A DNA stretch of 64,000 nt, taken from NCBI RefSeq assembly GCF_000473105.1, contig NZ_KI421498.1, forward strand, positions 248,001 to 312,000, written 5' to 3'. This DNA is from Phaeobacter inhibens DSM 16374 (GTDB lineage Bacteria; Pseudomonadota; Alphaproteobacteria; Rhodobacterales; Rhodobacteraceae). Below are positions 43,522-51,636 of the stretch, piece after piece. Under the pieces are notes generated by a model that saw nothing but the letters and a program-made list of their open reading frames with translations, was not told the DNA's origin and did no database searches. The stretch's first letter is position 1; each line of letters begins with the position of its first letter. A program made the translations under genes and the position numbers.

Positions 43522-43557
43522 GTGGCGCGCGCTCCAGCTGTGCGGGGGAAGGGGGCG

Positions 43558-44133
43558 CTAGTTCAACGCCAGATCCACCACCCGATGCGCAGCGCGGCGG
43601 GCCTGGGCGGAATCCAGTGGCGTCTCGGACTGGGCGGCCTGGAGCCAGACCCCGTCCATATAGCACTGCAGGGCGTGACGGGCCGTCTCCACCCGGTCCG
43701 GCGGCAACAAGCCGTTCAACTCTGCCAGAAAATGGCTGCGCACCCGGCTGCGATTGATTCTGTGCAGCCGCGACAGACGCGGCGAATAGGGGGCGCTGGC
43801 CCAGAACTGCATCCAGAGACTGCATTGCGCGACGCTGAATAATTCATCGTCAAAATTGGCATCCATCACCGCATAAAGCCGCTCTTTCGGGCTCTTCGCG
43901 GTGGCATATCCCCGGATCATTGCCTCGCGCAACTTGTTTAGGAGATGGCGCATCGTGGCTTCCATGAGCCCTTCCTTGGAGCCGAAGTAATAGTTGATCG
44001 AGGCCGCCGAGGCCCCGGCCTCCCTCGCGATTTCTGCCATGGTAACAACACCATAACCACGTCGATGAACGGCGACGATGGTGGCTTCGATCAGCTCTTC
44101 ATTGCGGATGTCGCGAATTCTTTTTCTACCCAT
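43558..44133 (-). CDS. betI: TetR-family repressor BetI
   Basis: 191 residues. The N-terminal TetR helix-turn-helix is RNEELIEATIVAVHRRGYGV, TMAEIAREAGASAASINYYF (about 9-50). The C-terminal domain carries the BetI-like CSLWMQFWASAPYSPRLSRL segment. BetI represses choline-to-betaine genes and is released by choline. It is divergent from the transporter-betC-betB-betA set, with 160 bp between start codons and a candidate site at 44193. Confidence 0.9.
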   Translation of the reverse strand: MGRKRIRDIRNEELIEATIVAVHRRGYGVVTMAEIAREAGASAASINYYFGSKEGLMEATMRHLLNKLREAMIRGYATAKSPKERLYAVMDANFDDELFSVAQCSLWMQFWASAPYSPRLSRLHRINRSRVRSHFLAELNGLLPPDRVETARHALQCYMDGVWLQAAQSETPLDSAQARRAAHRVVDLALN

Positions 44134-44192
44134 TCTTCAGTCTTGCGTCAGGTCGCTCTGCGTTTCAACTCCTGTTATGCGCATTCCGGATC

Positions 44193-44221
44193 TTGAACGG
44201 CCATTTAAAAATAGGTTTAGA
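44193..44221 (+). promoter_or_regulatory. Candidate bet operon promoter with BetI-like site
   Basis: TTGAAC (-35), 17-base spacer, TTTAGA (-10). The first 14 bases, TTGAACGGCCATTT, resemble the TTGAACG-x-CCAAT core of BetI sites. The overlap would let BetI block RNA polymerase. The match is partial. Confidence 0.42.
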
Positions 44222-44293
44222 GATGACCTTTTTTCTGCTATGCCTCTCCCACACGTCAAAAGGGCGATCAACGCCCATCCAAGGGAGGGACGT

Positions 44294-45502
44294 ATGACAA
44301 CAATCATCTCAGCCGGGATCTTGCTGGCCTTTGCGCTGGTGATTTTCTGCGTGATCAAATGGTGGAACATGCGCATTGTCGGGGTCACCCCGGTGCCATT
44401 GTTCACCTTCATCGCAATCCTCTTCACCTCGGGTCTGGATGTGGGGCTTATCATGTTCCCGCTGGCCTTTGACTACCCGCTTTATGCGGATACCGCAGCA
44501 GAACCTGCCTATGCGTTCACCAATCCGCTGGCGCTTGAGTTCGGCTTCTGGGGCTTTCTGATCTGGGCTTTCTACTTCCTGACCTCATTCTACTTCTGCG
44601 CCATCGAACCGCGGGTGAAGTTCTTTGAGATCGGTATCGTGAAGCTGCTGAACAACTTGGTAATCATCACCACTTGTGCCTTCACCGGTGCGCTGTTCCT
44701 CATCTACATGCCTTATTATATCGCCGAAGTTGGCGACGGTGAGACGGTCATCCCGGCCTTCTACGTGATCTGCTTCCTGGTGATCCTGGCGGCGGCCTAT
44801 TCCTCGACCGACATCAAATACGTCCGTATCCTGTCGGTGGGTTCGACCTTCCTGTTCTTCGCGCTGATCCTCGGCATGTGGGCTTATGCAGGTATGGGGC
44901 TTGGCGAATTCGTCTCGACTGCTGGCAATATCGGCGGCTACTTCGGCAATATCCATAAATTCATCCTGCCGCTGACCGAATACCATGAATTCTACCTGTT
45001 CTGGTGGTTTGCATGGTCGATCATGATTGGCCAGTTCACCTCGCGCTTTGTTGGCGGTCTGACCACATGGCAGCTGCTCGCCGCACTTCTGGTGTTCCCG
45101 TCGATCCCGCTCGCGGTGTGGTTCTCGGTGCTGTATTTCTACCACCTCAATACCATCCCGACCGCTGGTCTGATCAACTGGTCCATGACTGTCGTTGGCA
45201 TCCTCTTCGTGATCAACTCGTTTGACTCGCTGATCCGCCTTTACACCGACAACATGAACCTCAGCGCCGAACGTCTGGGCAAGCTGCCTTATGTGCTTGG
45301 CAATGCGGTGGCGCTTTTTGCCCTGACGCTGGCCTTCCAGAGCCAGTGGTTGCAAATCCAGTGGGTCGGCACCGTGGTGATCGGCATCTACATCGCCTGC
45401 CTGATCTACATCTTCGTGAAGAAGCGTAGCGAAGTTGCGGCGATCACCACGTCGCCTGAGGAAAACACCCTCGATTTCGATCGTATCAAAACAGCCCACT
45501 AA
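44294..45502 (+). CDS. Compact BCCT-like choline/betaine transporter
   Basis: 402 residues with about eleven to twelve membrane helices. It is shorter than the usual 500-700 residues of BCCT carriers, lacking the cytosolic tail and long loops. BCCT-like parts are ALEFGFWGFLIWAFYFLTSF (helix 3 region), LGMWAYAGMGLGEFVSTAGN, and FYLFWWFAWSIMIGQFTSRF, which corresponds to the BCCT Trp-rich signature. Its position as first gene of the bet operon strongly suggests uptake of choline or choline-O-sulfate. GGGAGG lies close before the ATG, which decides against a longer frame. The family call is moderately sure, the substrate less so. Confidence 0.75.
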   Translation: MTTIISAGILLAFALVIFCVIKWWNMRIVGVTPVPLFTFIAILFTSGLDVGLIMFPLAFDYPLYADTAAEPAYAFTNPLALEFGFWGFLIWAFYFLTSFYFCAIEPRVKFFEIGIVKLLNNLVIITTCAFTGALFLIYMPYYIAEVGDGETVIPAFYVICFLVILAAAYSSTDIKYVRILSVGSTFLFFALILGMWAYAGMGLGEFVSTAGNIGGYFGNIHKFILPLTEYHEFYLFWWFAWSIMIGQFTSRFVGGLTTWQLLAALLVFPSIPLAVWFSVLYFYHLNTIPTAGLINWSMTVVGILFVINSFDSLIRLYTDNMNLSAERLGKLPYVLGNAVALFALTLAFQSQWLQIQWVGTVVIGIYIACLIYIFVKKRSEVAAITTSPEENTLDFDRIKTAH

Positions 45503-45511
45503 AGACCGGGC

Positions 45512-45546
45512 GCCCCGGCCCGCCAGATGGCAGGGCCGGGGCCTTT
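45512..45546 (+). terminator. Strong GC hairpin between the transporter gene and betC
   Basis: Ten-base perfect arms GCCCCGGCCC and GGGCCGGGGC with an inner GCC-AGAT-GGC stem and then only a short CTTT. It is probably a partial terminator or a 3' stabiliser that lets part of the transcript continue into betC. Confidence 0.6.
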
Positions 45547-45683
45547 AGCGGCATCGCCGCATTCAGACATCTGACAGGATTGGTTCTTTGTGTCGCGCGC
45601 CTCTGGCCCCGTAAAACACCACCTGTTGCAAGCTATCACCGGGCCCAAGGCCGCATTGCAAAGACAGAGGAGACGTTGGAAAG

Positions 45684-47192
45684 ATGACCGCCCCGAATAT
45701 CCTGATCGTGATGGTTGACCAGTTGAACGGCACACTGTTCCCCGATGGTCCCGCTGATTTCCTGCATGCGCCCAACCTCAAAAAACTGGCGGCCCGCTCC
45801 ACCCGTTTCAAGAACGCCTATACCGCCTCGCCTCTCTGCGCGCCGGGCCGTGCCTCTTTCATGTCCGGTCAATTGCCGTCGCGCACCGGCGTCTATGACA
45901 ATGCCGCTGAGTTCCGCAGTGATATCCCGACCTACGCCCACCACCTGCGCCGCGCGGGCTACTACACCTGCCTGTCCGGCAAAATGCACTTCGTCGGTCC
46001 CGACCAGATGCACGGGTTTGAGGACCGCCTGACCACCGATATCTACCCGGCCGATTTCGGCTGGACGCCGGATTATCGCAAACCGGGAGAGCGGATTGAC
46101 TGGTGGTATCACAATATGGGATCGGTCACCGGCGCAGGCATCGCCGAGATTTCCAACCAGATGGAATATGACGATGAGGTCGCTTATCACGCCAAGGCCA
46201 AGCTTTATGATCTGTCGCGTGGCAAGGATGATCGCCCCTGGGCCCTGACCGTCAGCTTTACCCACCCGCATGACCCCTATGTGGCGCGCCGCAAATACTG
46301 GGATCTCTACGAGGATTGCGAGCATCTGCTGCCAGAGGTTCCGGCGATGGACTATGCCGACCACGACAACCACTCCAAACGGATCTTTGACGCCAACGAC
46401 TGGCGCAGCTTTGATATCTCGGAAGTGGATATCAAACGCTCCCGCCGCGCCTATTTCGCCAATATCTCCTACCTTGATCACAAGATTGGCGAGATCCTTG
46501 AGGTGCTGGAAACCACCCGGCAAGAGGCGATTATCCTCTTTGTCTCTGATCACGGCGACATGCTGGGGGAGCGGGGATTGTGGTTCAAGATGAGCTTTTA
46601 CGAAGGCTCCTCCCGCGTGCCGCTGATGATCTCGGCTCCAAATCTGCCTGCCGGGCTGATCGAGACGCCGGTGTCCACATTGGACGTGACCCCAACGCTG
46701 GGCGCGCTGGCCGGTGTAGATATGGCAGAGATCGAGCCCTGGACAGATGGGCAAAACCTGCTGCCGCTGGCGATGGGCACAGAGCGCACCGAACCTGTTG
46801 CCGTGGAATACGCCGGGGAGGCCTCTTATGCGCCGCTGGTGTCGTTGCGGTATGGCAAATGGAAATACAACCGCTGCGCGCTGGACCCCGATCAGCTGTT
46901 CGATCTGGAGGCGGATCCGCAGGAGCTCGACAATCTGGCCGGCGACCCGGCCCATGCAGGCACGCTGCAGACCTTACGCGCCAAGTCCGAGGCCCGCTGG
47001 GATCTGGGCCGCTTTGACGCAGAGGTCCGCGCCAGCCAGGCCCGCCGCTGGGTCGTCTACGGGGCGCTGCGCCAAGGCGGCTATTACCCCTGGGACTACC
47101 AGCCGCTGCAAAAAGCATCCGAACGCTACATGCGCAACCACATGGATCTGAACGACGTTGAGGACGGCAACCGCTTTCCTCGCGGCGAATAG
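45684..47192 (+). CDS. betC: Choline-sulfatase
   Basis: Hydrolyses choline-O-sulfate to choline and sulfate, 502 residues. The sulfatase active-site motif C-x-P-x-R is seen as CAPGRASFMSGQL, with C52 becoming formylglycine. The metal residues D12 in ILIVMVDQLNG and FVSDHGDMLGERG are present. The betaine-type sulfatase marks LSGKMHFVGPDQMHGFEDRL and the C-terminal QARRWVVYGALRQGGYYPWD match BetC. It is cytosolic (no signal). It lies between the transporter and betB, as in Sinorhizobium. Confidence 0.96.
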   Translation: MTAPNILIVMVDQLNGTLFPDGPADFLHAPNLKKLAARSTRFKNAYTASPLCAPGRASFMSGQLPSRTGVYDNAAEFRSDIPTYAHHLRRAGYYTCLSGKMHFVGPDQMHGFEDRLTTDIYPADFGWTPDYRKPGERIDWWYHNMGSVTGAGIAEISNQMEYDDEVAYHAKAKLYDLSRGKDDRPWALTVSFTHPHDPYVARRKYWDLYEDCEHLLPEVPAMDYADHDNHSKRIFDANDWRSFDISEVDIKRSRRAYFANISYLDHKIGEILEVLETTRQEAIILFVSDHGDMLGERGLWFKMSFYEGSSRVPLMISAPNLPAGLIETPVSTLDVTPTLGALAGVDMAEIEPWTDGQNLLPLAMGTERTEPVAVEYAGEASYAPLVSLRYGKWKYNRCALDPDQLFDLEADPQELDNLAGDPAHAGTLQTLRAKSEARWDLGRFDAEVRASQARRWVVYGALRQGGYYPWDYQPLQKASERYMRNHMDLNDVEDGNRFPRGE

Positions 47193-47220
47193 ACCACTCA
47201 CACACACTCCTACGCCAGTT

Positions 47221-47250
47221 CTTCTGGCCCTAAATATCCCCGCCGGAGGC
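47221..47250 (+). repeat. Full copy of the CTTCTGGC...CGCCGGAGGC repeat, supplying the betB ribosome site
   Basis: CTTCTGGCCCTAAATATCCC then CGCCGGAGGC. 28 of 30 bases match the copy at 27138. Its GGAGG ends 9 bases before the betB ATG and is the only good ribosome-binding site there. Confidence 0.75.
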
Positions 47251-47258
47251 ATAAAATC

Positions 47259-48716
47259 ATGACACACCCCGCACAGCCCAAAGCCAGCCATTTCATCAAT
47301 GGCGAATACGTCGAAGACACCGCCGGCACGCCGATCCCGGTGATCTATGCTGCCACTGGTGAGCAGATCACCACCGTCTACGCGGCCACCCCGGCAATCG
47401 TCGAACAAGCGCTCTCCACCGCCAAAGCAGCCCAGAAAGAATGGGCCAAGATGACCGGCACCGAGCGGGGCCGCGTGCTGCGCCGCGCCGCTGACATCAT
47501 GCGCGAGCGCAACCACGATCTGTCGGTTCTGGAAACCTATGACACCGGCAAGCCGCTGCAGGAAACCCTTGTGGCCGACGCCACCTCCGGCGCTGACGCG
47601 CTGGAGTATTTCGGCGGTCTGGCAGCGAGCCTCACCGGCGAGCATATCCCGCTGGGTGAGGATTGGGTCTATACCAAACGTGAAGCCCTTGGCCTCTGTG
47701 TTGGCATCGGTGCGTGGAACTACCCCACGCAGATCGCCTGCTGGAAAGGCGCGCCAGCCTTGGCCTGCGGCAACTCCATGGTGTTCAAACCCTCCGAGAC
47801 CACCCCGCTCTGCGCGCTGAAAGTCGCGGAAATCCTGATCGAGGCCGGCGCCCCGGCGGGCGTCTTCAACGTTGTTCAGGGCATGGGCGAGGTTGGCGGT
47901 GCGCTGGTCACCGACCCCCGCGTCGACAAGGTGTCGCTGACCGGCTCGGTGCCGACCGGCAAGAAAGTCTATGCGGCGGCGGCTGAGGGCATGAAGCACG
48001 TCACCATGGAACTGGGCGGCAAGTCGCCGCTGATCATCTTTGACGACGCCGACATCGACAACGCCGTGGGTGGCGCCATCAACGGCAACTTCTACTCCTC
48101 CGGTCAGGTCTGCTCCAACGGCACCCGCGTGTTCGTGCAGAAGGGCATCAAGGAGAAGTTCCTGGCCCGGCTGGCGGAGCGCACCGGCAACGCCATCCTC
48201 GGCGACCCGATGGATGAGGCGACCAGCTTTGGCCCCATGGTGACCGAGAACCAGATGAACATCGTCTTGGGCTACATCGAGAAGGGCAAGGAAGAAGGCG
48301 CGCGTCTGATCTGCGGCGGCAGGCGTGCAGACATGGACGGCTATTTCATTGAGCCGACCGTCTTTGCCGATGTGACTGACGATATGACCATCGCGCGCGA
48401 AGAAATCTTTGGCCCGGTCATGTCCGTCCTCGATTTCGACACCGAAGAAGAAGTTGTCGCCCGCGCCAATGACACCGAATTCGGTCTGTCCGCCGGTGTG
48501 TTCACCAAGGATTTCACCCGCGCTCACAGGGTGATCGGCAATCTTGAGGCCGGCAGCTGCTTCATCAACTCCTACAACGACGCGCCGGTTGAGGCGCCGT
48601 TTGGCGGTGTGAAGGCGTCTGGTGTGGGCCGCGAAAACTCGAAAGAGGCGATCAAGCATTTCAGCCAGGTGAAATCCGTCTACGTCCGCATGGGTGACGT
48701 CGAGGCGGCCTTCTGA
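47259..48716 (+). CDS. betB: Betaine-aldehyde dehydrogenase
   Basis: Oxidises betaine aldehyde to glycine betaine with NAD+, 485 residues, cytosolic. ALDH motifs are complete: [20 protein letters not shown], the catalytic Glu in [18 protein letters not shown] and the catalytic Cys in [14 protein letters not shown]. The BADH-type C-terminal [20 protein letters not shown] is also present. betC is 66 bp upstream, betA 210 bp downstream. The operon order fits choline-sulfate to betaine. Confidence 0.97.
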   Translation: MTHPAQPKASHFINGEYVEDTAGTPIPVIYAATGEQITTVYAATPAIVEQALSTAKAAQKEWAKMTGTERGRVLRRAADIMRERNHDLSVLETYDTGKPLQETLVADATSGADALEYFGGLAASLTGEHIPLGEDWVYTKREALGLCVGIGAWNYPTQIACWKGAPALACGNSMVFKPSETTPLCALKVAEILIEAGAPAGVFNVVQGMGEVGGALVTDPRVDKVSLTGSVPTGKKVYAAAAEGMKHVTMELGGKSPLIIFDDADIDNAVGGAINGNFYSSGQVCSNGTRVFVQKGIKEKFLARLAERTGNAILGDPMDEATSFGPMVTENQMNIVLGYIEKGKEEGARLICGGRRADMDGYFIEPTVFADVTDDMTIAREEIFGPVMSVLDFDTEEEVVARANDTEFGLSAGVFTKDFTRAHRVIGNLEAGSCFINSYNDAPVEAPFGGVKASGVGRENSKEAIKHFSQVKSVYVRMGDVEAAF

Positions 48717-48767
48717 TTGCCCTTTTGGGCAACGCCCACCCACCCGCCCCGTTGCCCAAAAGGGCAA
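48717..48767. repeat. Nested inverted repeat directly after the betB stop
   Basis: Perfect 18-base arms TTGCCCTTTTGGGCAACG (48717) and its complement (48750-48767), with a 15-base loop. Each arm is itself a palindrome (TTGCCC-TTTT-GGGCAA), so either one long stem or two short hairpins can form. No U-run follows. Confidence 0.8.
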
Positions 48768-48838
48768 GAGGAAAGGGTTTGCTGAGAGGTCGCTGAGGGC
48801 GCTTTGCGTCCTCAGCAGACCAGAACAATGATGAGGCA

Positions 48839-48909
48839 GATTCGGGATGCCTCAAGGACAAGCCGCGCCAGGGCGCGGTGCCACAGGCATCCTTGACCCA
48901 GCCCGAATC
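48839..48909 (+). promoter_or_regulatory. Leader-like RNA structure before betA
   Basis: An outer stem GATTCGGG/CCCGAATC (48839/48902) encloses a hairpin CCGCGC-CAGG-GCGCGG (48863). Two overlapping alternative pairings are possible: GGATGCCT with AGGCATCC, or TCAAGGA with TCCTTGA. It ends 17 bases before the betA start. Another hairpin, GCTGAGGGCGC/GCGTCCTCAGC, lies at 48792-48816. Confidence 0.5.
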
Positions 48910-48926
48910 CGCAATGGAGAGACGCA

Positions 48927-50582
48927 ATGAACGCGGATTATGTGATTGTTGGCGCCGGATCAGCCGGCTGTGCCATGGCTTACCGGCTGTCAGAGGCCGG
49001 TAAATCGGTGCTGGTTATTGAACACGGGGGCACAGATGCGGGCCCCTTCATCCAGATGCCCGGCGCGCTGAGCTATCCGATGAATATGTCGATGTACGAC
49101 TGGGGCTATAGATCCCAGCCCGAACCGCATCTGGGCGGGCGTGAACTGGTCTGCCCGCGCGGCAAGGTGGTTGGCGGGTCGTCGTCGATCAACGGGATGG
49201 TCTATGTGCGCGGCCATGCAGGCGACTACAACCACTGGGCCGAGTCGGGGGCCGCGGGCTGGTCCTATGCCGACGTGCTGCCCTATTTCAAACGCATGGA
49301 AACCTGGGATGATCGCGGTCATGGTGGCGATCCTGATTGGCGCGGCACCGACGGCCCGCTGCATGTGACCCGCGGCCCCCGCGATAACCCGCTGCACGCG
49401 GCCTTCGTCAAGGCGGGGGAGCAGGCCGGCTATCCGGTGAGCAAGGACTACAACGGCGAACAGCAAGAGGGCTTTGGCCCAATGGAAATGACCGTCTACA
49501 AAGGTCAGCGCTGGTCCGCCGCAAACGCCTATCTGAAACCGGCGCTGAAGCGCGACAATTGCGAGATGATCCGCGCCCTGGCGCGCAAGGTGGTCATTGA
49601 GGACGGTCGCGCCGTCGGGGTTGAGGTCGAGCGTGGCGGCAAGATCGAAGTCATCCGGGCAAATGCCGAGGTCATTCTTGCGGCGTCTTCGCTGAATTCG
49701 CCCAAACTGCTGATGCTGTCGGGCATTGGTCCGGCAAAACACCTGGCCGAGCATGGTATTGATGTGGTGGTTGACCGCCCCGGCGTCGGGCAGAACCTGC
49801 AGGACCATCTGGAATTCTATTTCCAGTTCGCCTCGAAACAGCCGATTACCCTGTTCAAATACTGGAACCTCTTTGGCAAGGCACTGGTGGGCGCGCAGTG
49901 GCTGTTCACCAAAACCGGTCTTGGCGCCTCCAACCAGTTCGAAAGCGCCGCTTTCATCCGCTCTGACAAGGGGGTGGATTATCCGGATATCCAGTACCAC
50001 TTCCTGCCGATTGCCGTCCGCTATGACGGGCAGGCGGCGGCCGAGGGGCACGGGTTTCAGGCGCATGTCGGCCCGATGCGCTCGGACTCGCGCGGGGAGG
50101 TCACGCTGGCCTCTGCCGATCCCAATGATGCGCCGAAGATCCTGTTCAACTACATGTCCACGGAGAAGGACTGGGAAGACTTCCGCAAATGTATCCGCCT
50201 GACCCGTGAGGTTTTTGCGCAGGATGCAATGAAACCCTTCGTGAAGCATGAGATCCAGCCCGGCGACGCGCTGCAATCGGATGAGGAGCTGAACGGCTTC
50301 ATCCGCGAACATGTTGAGAGCGCCTATCACCCCTGCGGCACTTGCAAGATGGGCGCAGTAGAGGATCCGATGGCGGTGGTTGATCCGGAATGCCGTGTCA
50401 TCGGTGTTGAGGGGCTGCGCGTTGCCGACAGCTCGATCTTCCCCCGCATTACCAATGGCAACCTCAACGGCCCCTCAATCATGACCGGAGAGAAGGCCTC
50501 TGATCATATTCTGGGTCGCCGCCTGCCGTCTTCCAATGCGGAACCGTGGTTCAACCCGAATTGGGAAGGTTCACAACGCTGA
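48927..50582 (+). CDS. betA: Choline dehydrogenase
   Basis: Oxidises choline to betaine aldehyde, 551 residues, FAD-dependent GMC oxidoreductase at the membrane surface. The FAD motif is [20 protein letters not shown] (residues 6-25). The GMC signature 1 is [20 protein letters not shown]. The C-terminal active-site His lies in HPCGTCKMG, and [20 protein letters not shown] closes the family pattern. GGAGA stands about 7 bases before the ATG. A terminator follows at 50635. Confidence 0.97.
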   Translation: MNADYVIVGAGSAGCAMAYRLSEAGKSVLVIEHGGTDAGPFIQMPGALSYPMNMSMYDWGYRSQPEPHLGGRELVCPRGKVVGGSSSINGMVYVRGHAGDYNHWAESGAAGWSYADVLPYFKRMETWDDRGHGGDPDWRGTDGPLHVTRGPRDNPLHAAFVKAGEQAGYPVSKDYNGEQQEGFGPMEMTVYKGQRWSAANAYLKPALKRDNCEMIRALARKVVIEDGRAVGVEVERGGKIEVIRANAEVILAASSLNSPKLLMLSGIGPAKHLAEHGIDVVVDRPGVGQNLQDHLEFYFQFASKQPITLFKYWNLFGKALVGAQWLFTKTGLGASNQFESAAFIRSDKGVDYPDIQYHFLPIAVRYDGQAAAEGHGFQAHVGPMRSDSRGEVTLASADPNDAPKILFNYMSTEKDWEDFRKCIRLTREVFAQDAMKPFVKHEIQPGDALQSDEELNGFIREHVESAYHPCGTCKMGAVEDPMAVVDPECRVIGVEGLRVADSSIFPRITNGNLNGPSIMTGEKASDHILGRRLPSSNAEPWFNPNWEGSQR

Positions 50583-50634
50583 CCCCTATGTCGCGATCCC
50601 GGTATTGCGACTGCCGTTAATCACGATCCCTGAA

Positions 50635-50671
50635 ACGCCCGCTGCACACCGTTGCGCGGGCGTCTTTTTTT
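50635..50671 (+). terminator. Intrinsic terminator of the bet operon
   Basis: Eight-base arms ACGCCCGC and GCGGGCGT, then C and a run of seven T. It lies 53 bases after the betA stop. Confidence 0.88.
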
Positions 50672-50689
50672 AGCGCTGTCGCCGCGGGT

Positions 50690-50703
50690 TTGATCCGCGT
50701 CAA
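50690..50703 (+). promoter_or_regulatory. FNR/FnrL-type box upstream of the DUF465 gene
   Basis: TTGAT-CCGC-GTCAA, which matches the TTGAT-N4-RTCAA consensus of FNR-family sites at every fixed position. It lies 60 bases before the start of the DUF465 gene. This is consistent with activation when oxygen is low. Confidence 0.6.
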
Positions 50704-50762
50704 GGTGGCTGACGACCCGTCGCCCTACGCTCTGTCTGACGCTAAGAAAAAGGAGCGAACAG

Positions 50763-51002
50763 ATGTCCAATACCCCGCATGAGCTGGCCGAAGAATTTCC
50801 CGATAAAACAGCGCAGATCAGCCAGCTGAAACAATCCGACGCGCATTTTGCCAAACTCTCGGACGAGTATCACGCGGTGAACCGCGCAGTGCATCGCGCC
50901 GAAACCAATGTGGAACCGGTCAGCGCTGAGGCGGAGACCGGCCTGCGCAAGCAACGCGCAGCACTGAAGGATGAGATTTGGGGCATTCTGTCCAAAGCAT
51001 GA
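50763..51002 (+). CDS. DUF465 (YdcH-like) small helical protein
   Basis: 79 residues, charged and helical. It starts MSNTPHELAEEFPDKTAQIS and has the DUF465 core DAHFAKLSDEYHAVNRAVHR, then EAETGLRKQRAALKDEIWGI. DUF465 proteins have no settled function. The gene is a single unit between the bet terminator and its own terminator at 51026. A perfect FNR-type box upstream suggests oxygen-dependent control. Confidence 0.9.
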   Translation: MSNTPHELAEEFPDKTAQISQLKQSDAHFAKLSDEYHAVNRAVHRAETNVEPVSAEAETGLRKQRAALKDEIWGILSKA

Positions 51003-51025
51003 AGCCTATCGGAAGAACCGATTGG

Positions 51026-51048
51026 AAGGGCGCCTGAGGCGCCCTTTT
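51026..51048 (+). terminator. Intrinsic terminator of the DUF465 gene
   Basis: Nine-base perfect arms AAGGGCGCC and GGCGCCCTT with a TGA loop, then TT. It lies 24 bases after the stop. Confidence 0.85.
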
Positions 51049-51346
51049 GCTTTTGATCCTGCAAAACAGGCAATTCTGCAGGCGCCTTTTACCGGAAATT
51101 CAAAGCTGGTGCAGAGCATGGATCGGGCAGGAAACGGACCCAGCGCGCCACGATTGCACGGCTTGTGGAAACAATACGGCACTAGGGGCGGACTGTTTTC
51201 GCTAGGCCGCGAGTATTAACCAAATTTCATCAAATTTGAGGCAAAATAGGGCGATCTCCCGCACTTTCGTATAGTCTGAGTACAGCAAACGAATGTGCCC
51301 CGGCGCGGATCATTGCCGGAGCGGGTAGAGTTGAGGGAGATGCCAG
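51049..51346. other. Intergenic stretch, no larger gene
   Basis: About 300 bases between the DUF465 terminator and the small gene at 51347. A TATAGT-like hexamer near 51271 may be the -10 of that gene, without a good -35. A CAAATTT-CAT-CAAATTTG near-repeat lies at about 51223. Confidence 0.4.
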
Positions 51347-51535
51347 ATGGAACAGAGCTGCCAGACTGCTTTCGCTGAGGACATGTATGGAACCGCTGGG
51401 TCTGACAGCGATGCGGAAATTCTGGCGGCTGTGCGCCGGGTCCTGACCGCCGAAGAGATCAGCCATCCGGATGTTGTTGAGCCTCCTCGAAAAACCTCCC
51501 TTGTGTCCACGCTGCTAAACCGGCTGCGTAGCTGA
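51347..51535 (+). CDS. Small acidic hypothetical protein
   Basis: 62 residues: MEQSCQTAFAEDMYGTAGSD, then a helix SDAEILAAVRRVLTAEE, and a short basic end STLLNRLRS. GGGAG lies 8 bases before the ATG and a hairpin follows the stop, so it is probably translated. I know no family for it. Confidence 0.55.
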   Translation: MEQSCQTAFAEDMYGTAGSDSDAEILAAVRRVLTAEEISHPDVVEPPRKTSLVSTLLNRLRS

Positions 51536-51546
51536 TCTGCCGGTTC

Positions 51547-51566
51547 GGGCGCAGACCGCTGCGCCC
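51547..51566 (+). terminator. Hairpin after the small hypothetical gene
   Basis: Eight-base arms GGGCGCAG and CTGCGCCC with an ACCG loop, 11 bases after the stop. There is no U-run, so its strength as terminator is uncertain. Confidence 0.45.
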
Positions 51567-51573
51567 CCGGTGA

Positions 51574-51597
51574 CCAAGGATTCTACAAAATCCTTGG
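51574..51597. repeat. Inverted repeat related to the element at 30671
   Basis: Nine-base arms CCAAGGATT and AATCCTTGG around CTACAA. The GGATT/AATCC core is shared with the repeat after the cyclo-ligase gene. Both lie just behind gene ends. Confidence 0.5.
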
Positions 51598-51636
51598 CAA
51601 CTTCCTTAGCAAGAAAATTGCGCGATGGGCGATGGG

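Noticed and set aside
48661-48927. 88-codon minus-strand frame in the betB-betA gap
   Set aside because: Lies over the inverted repeats; no ribosome site or recognisable content.
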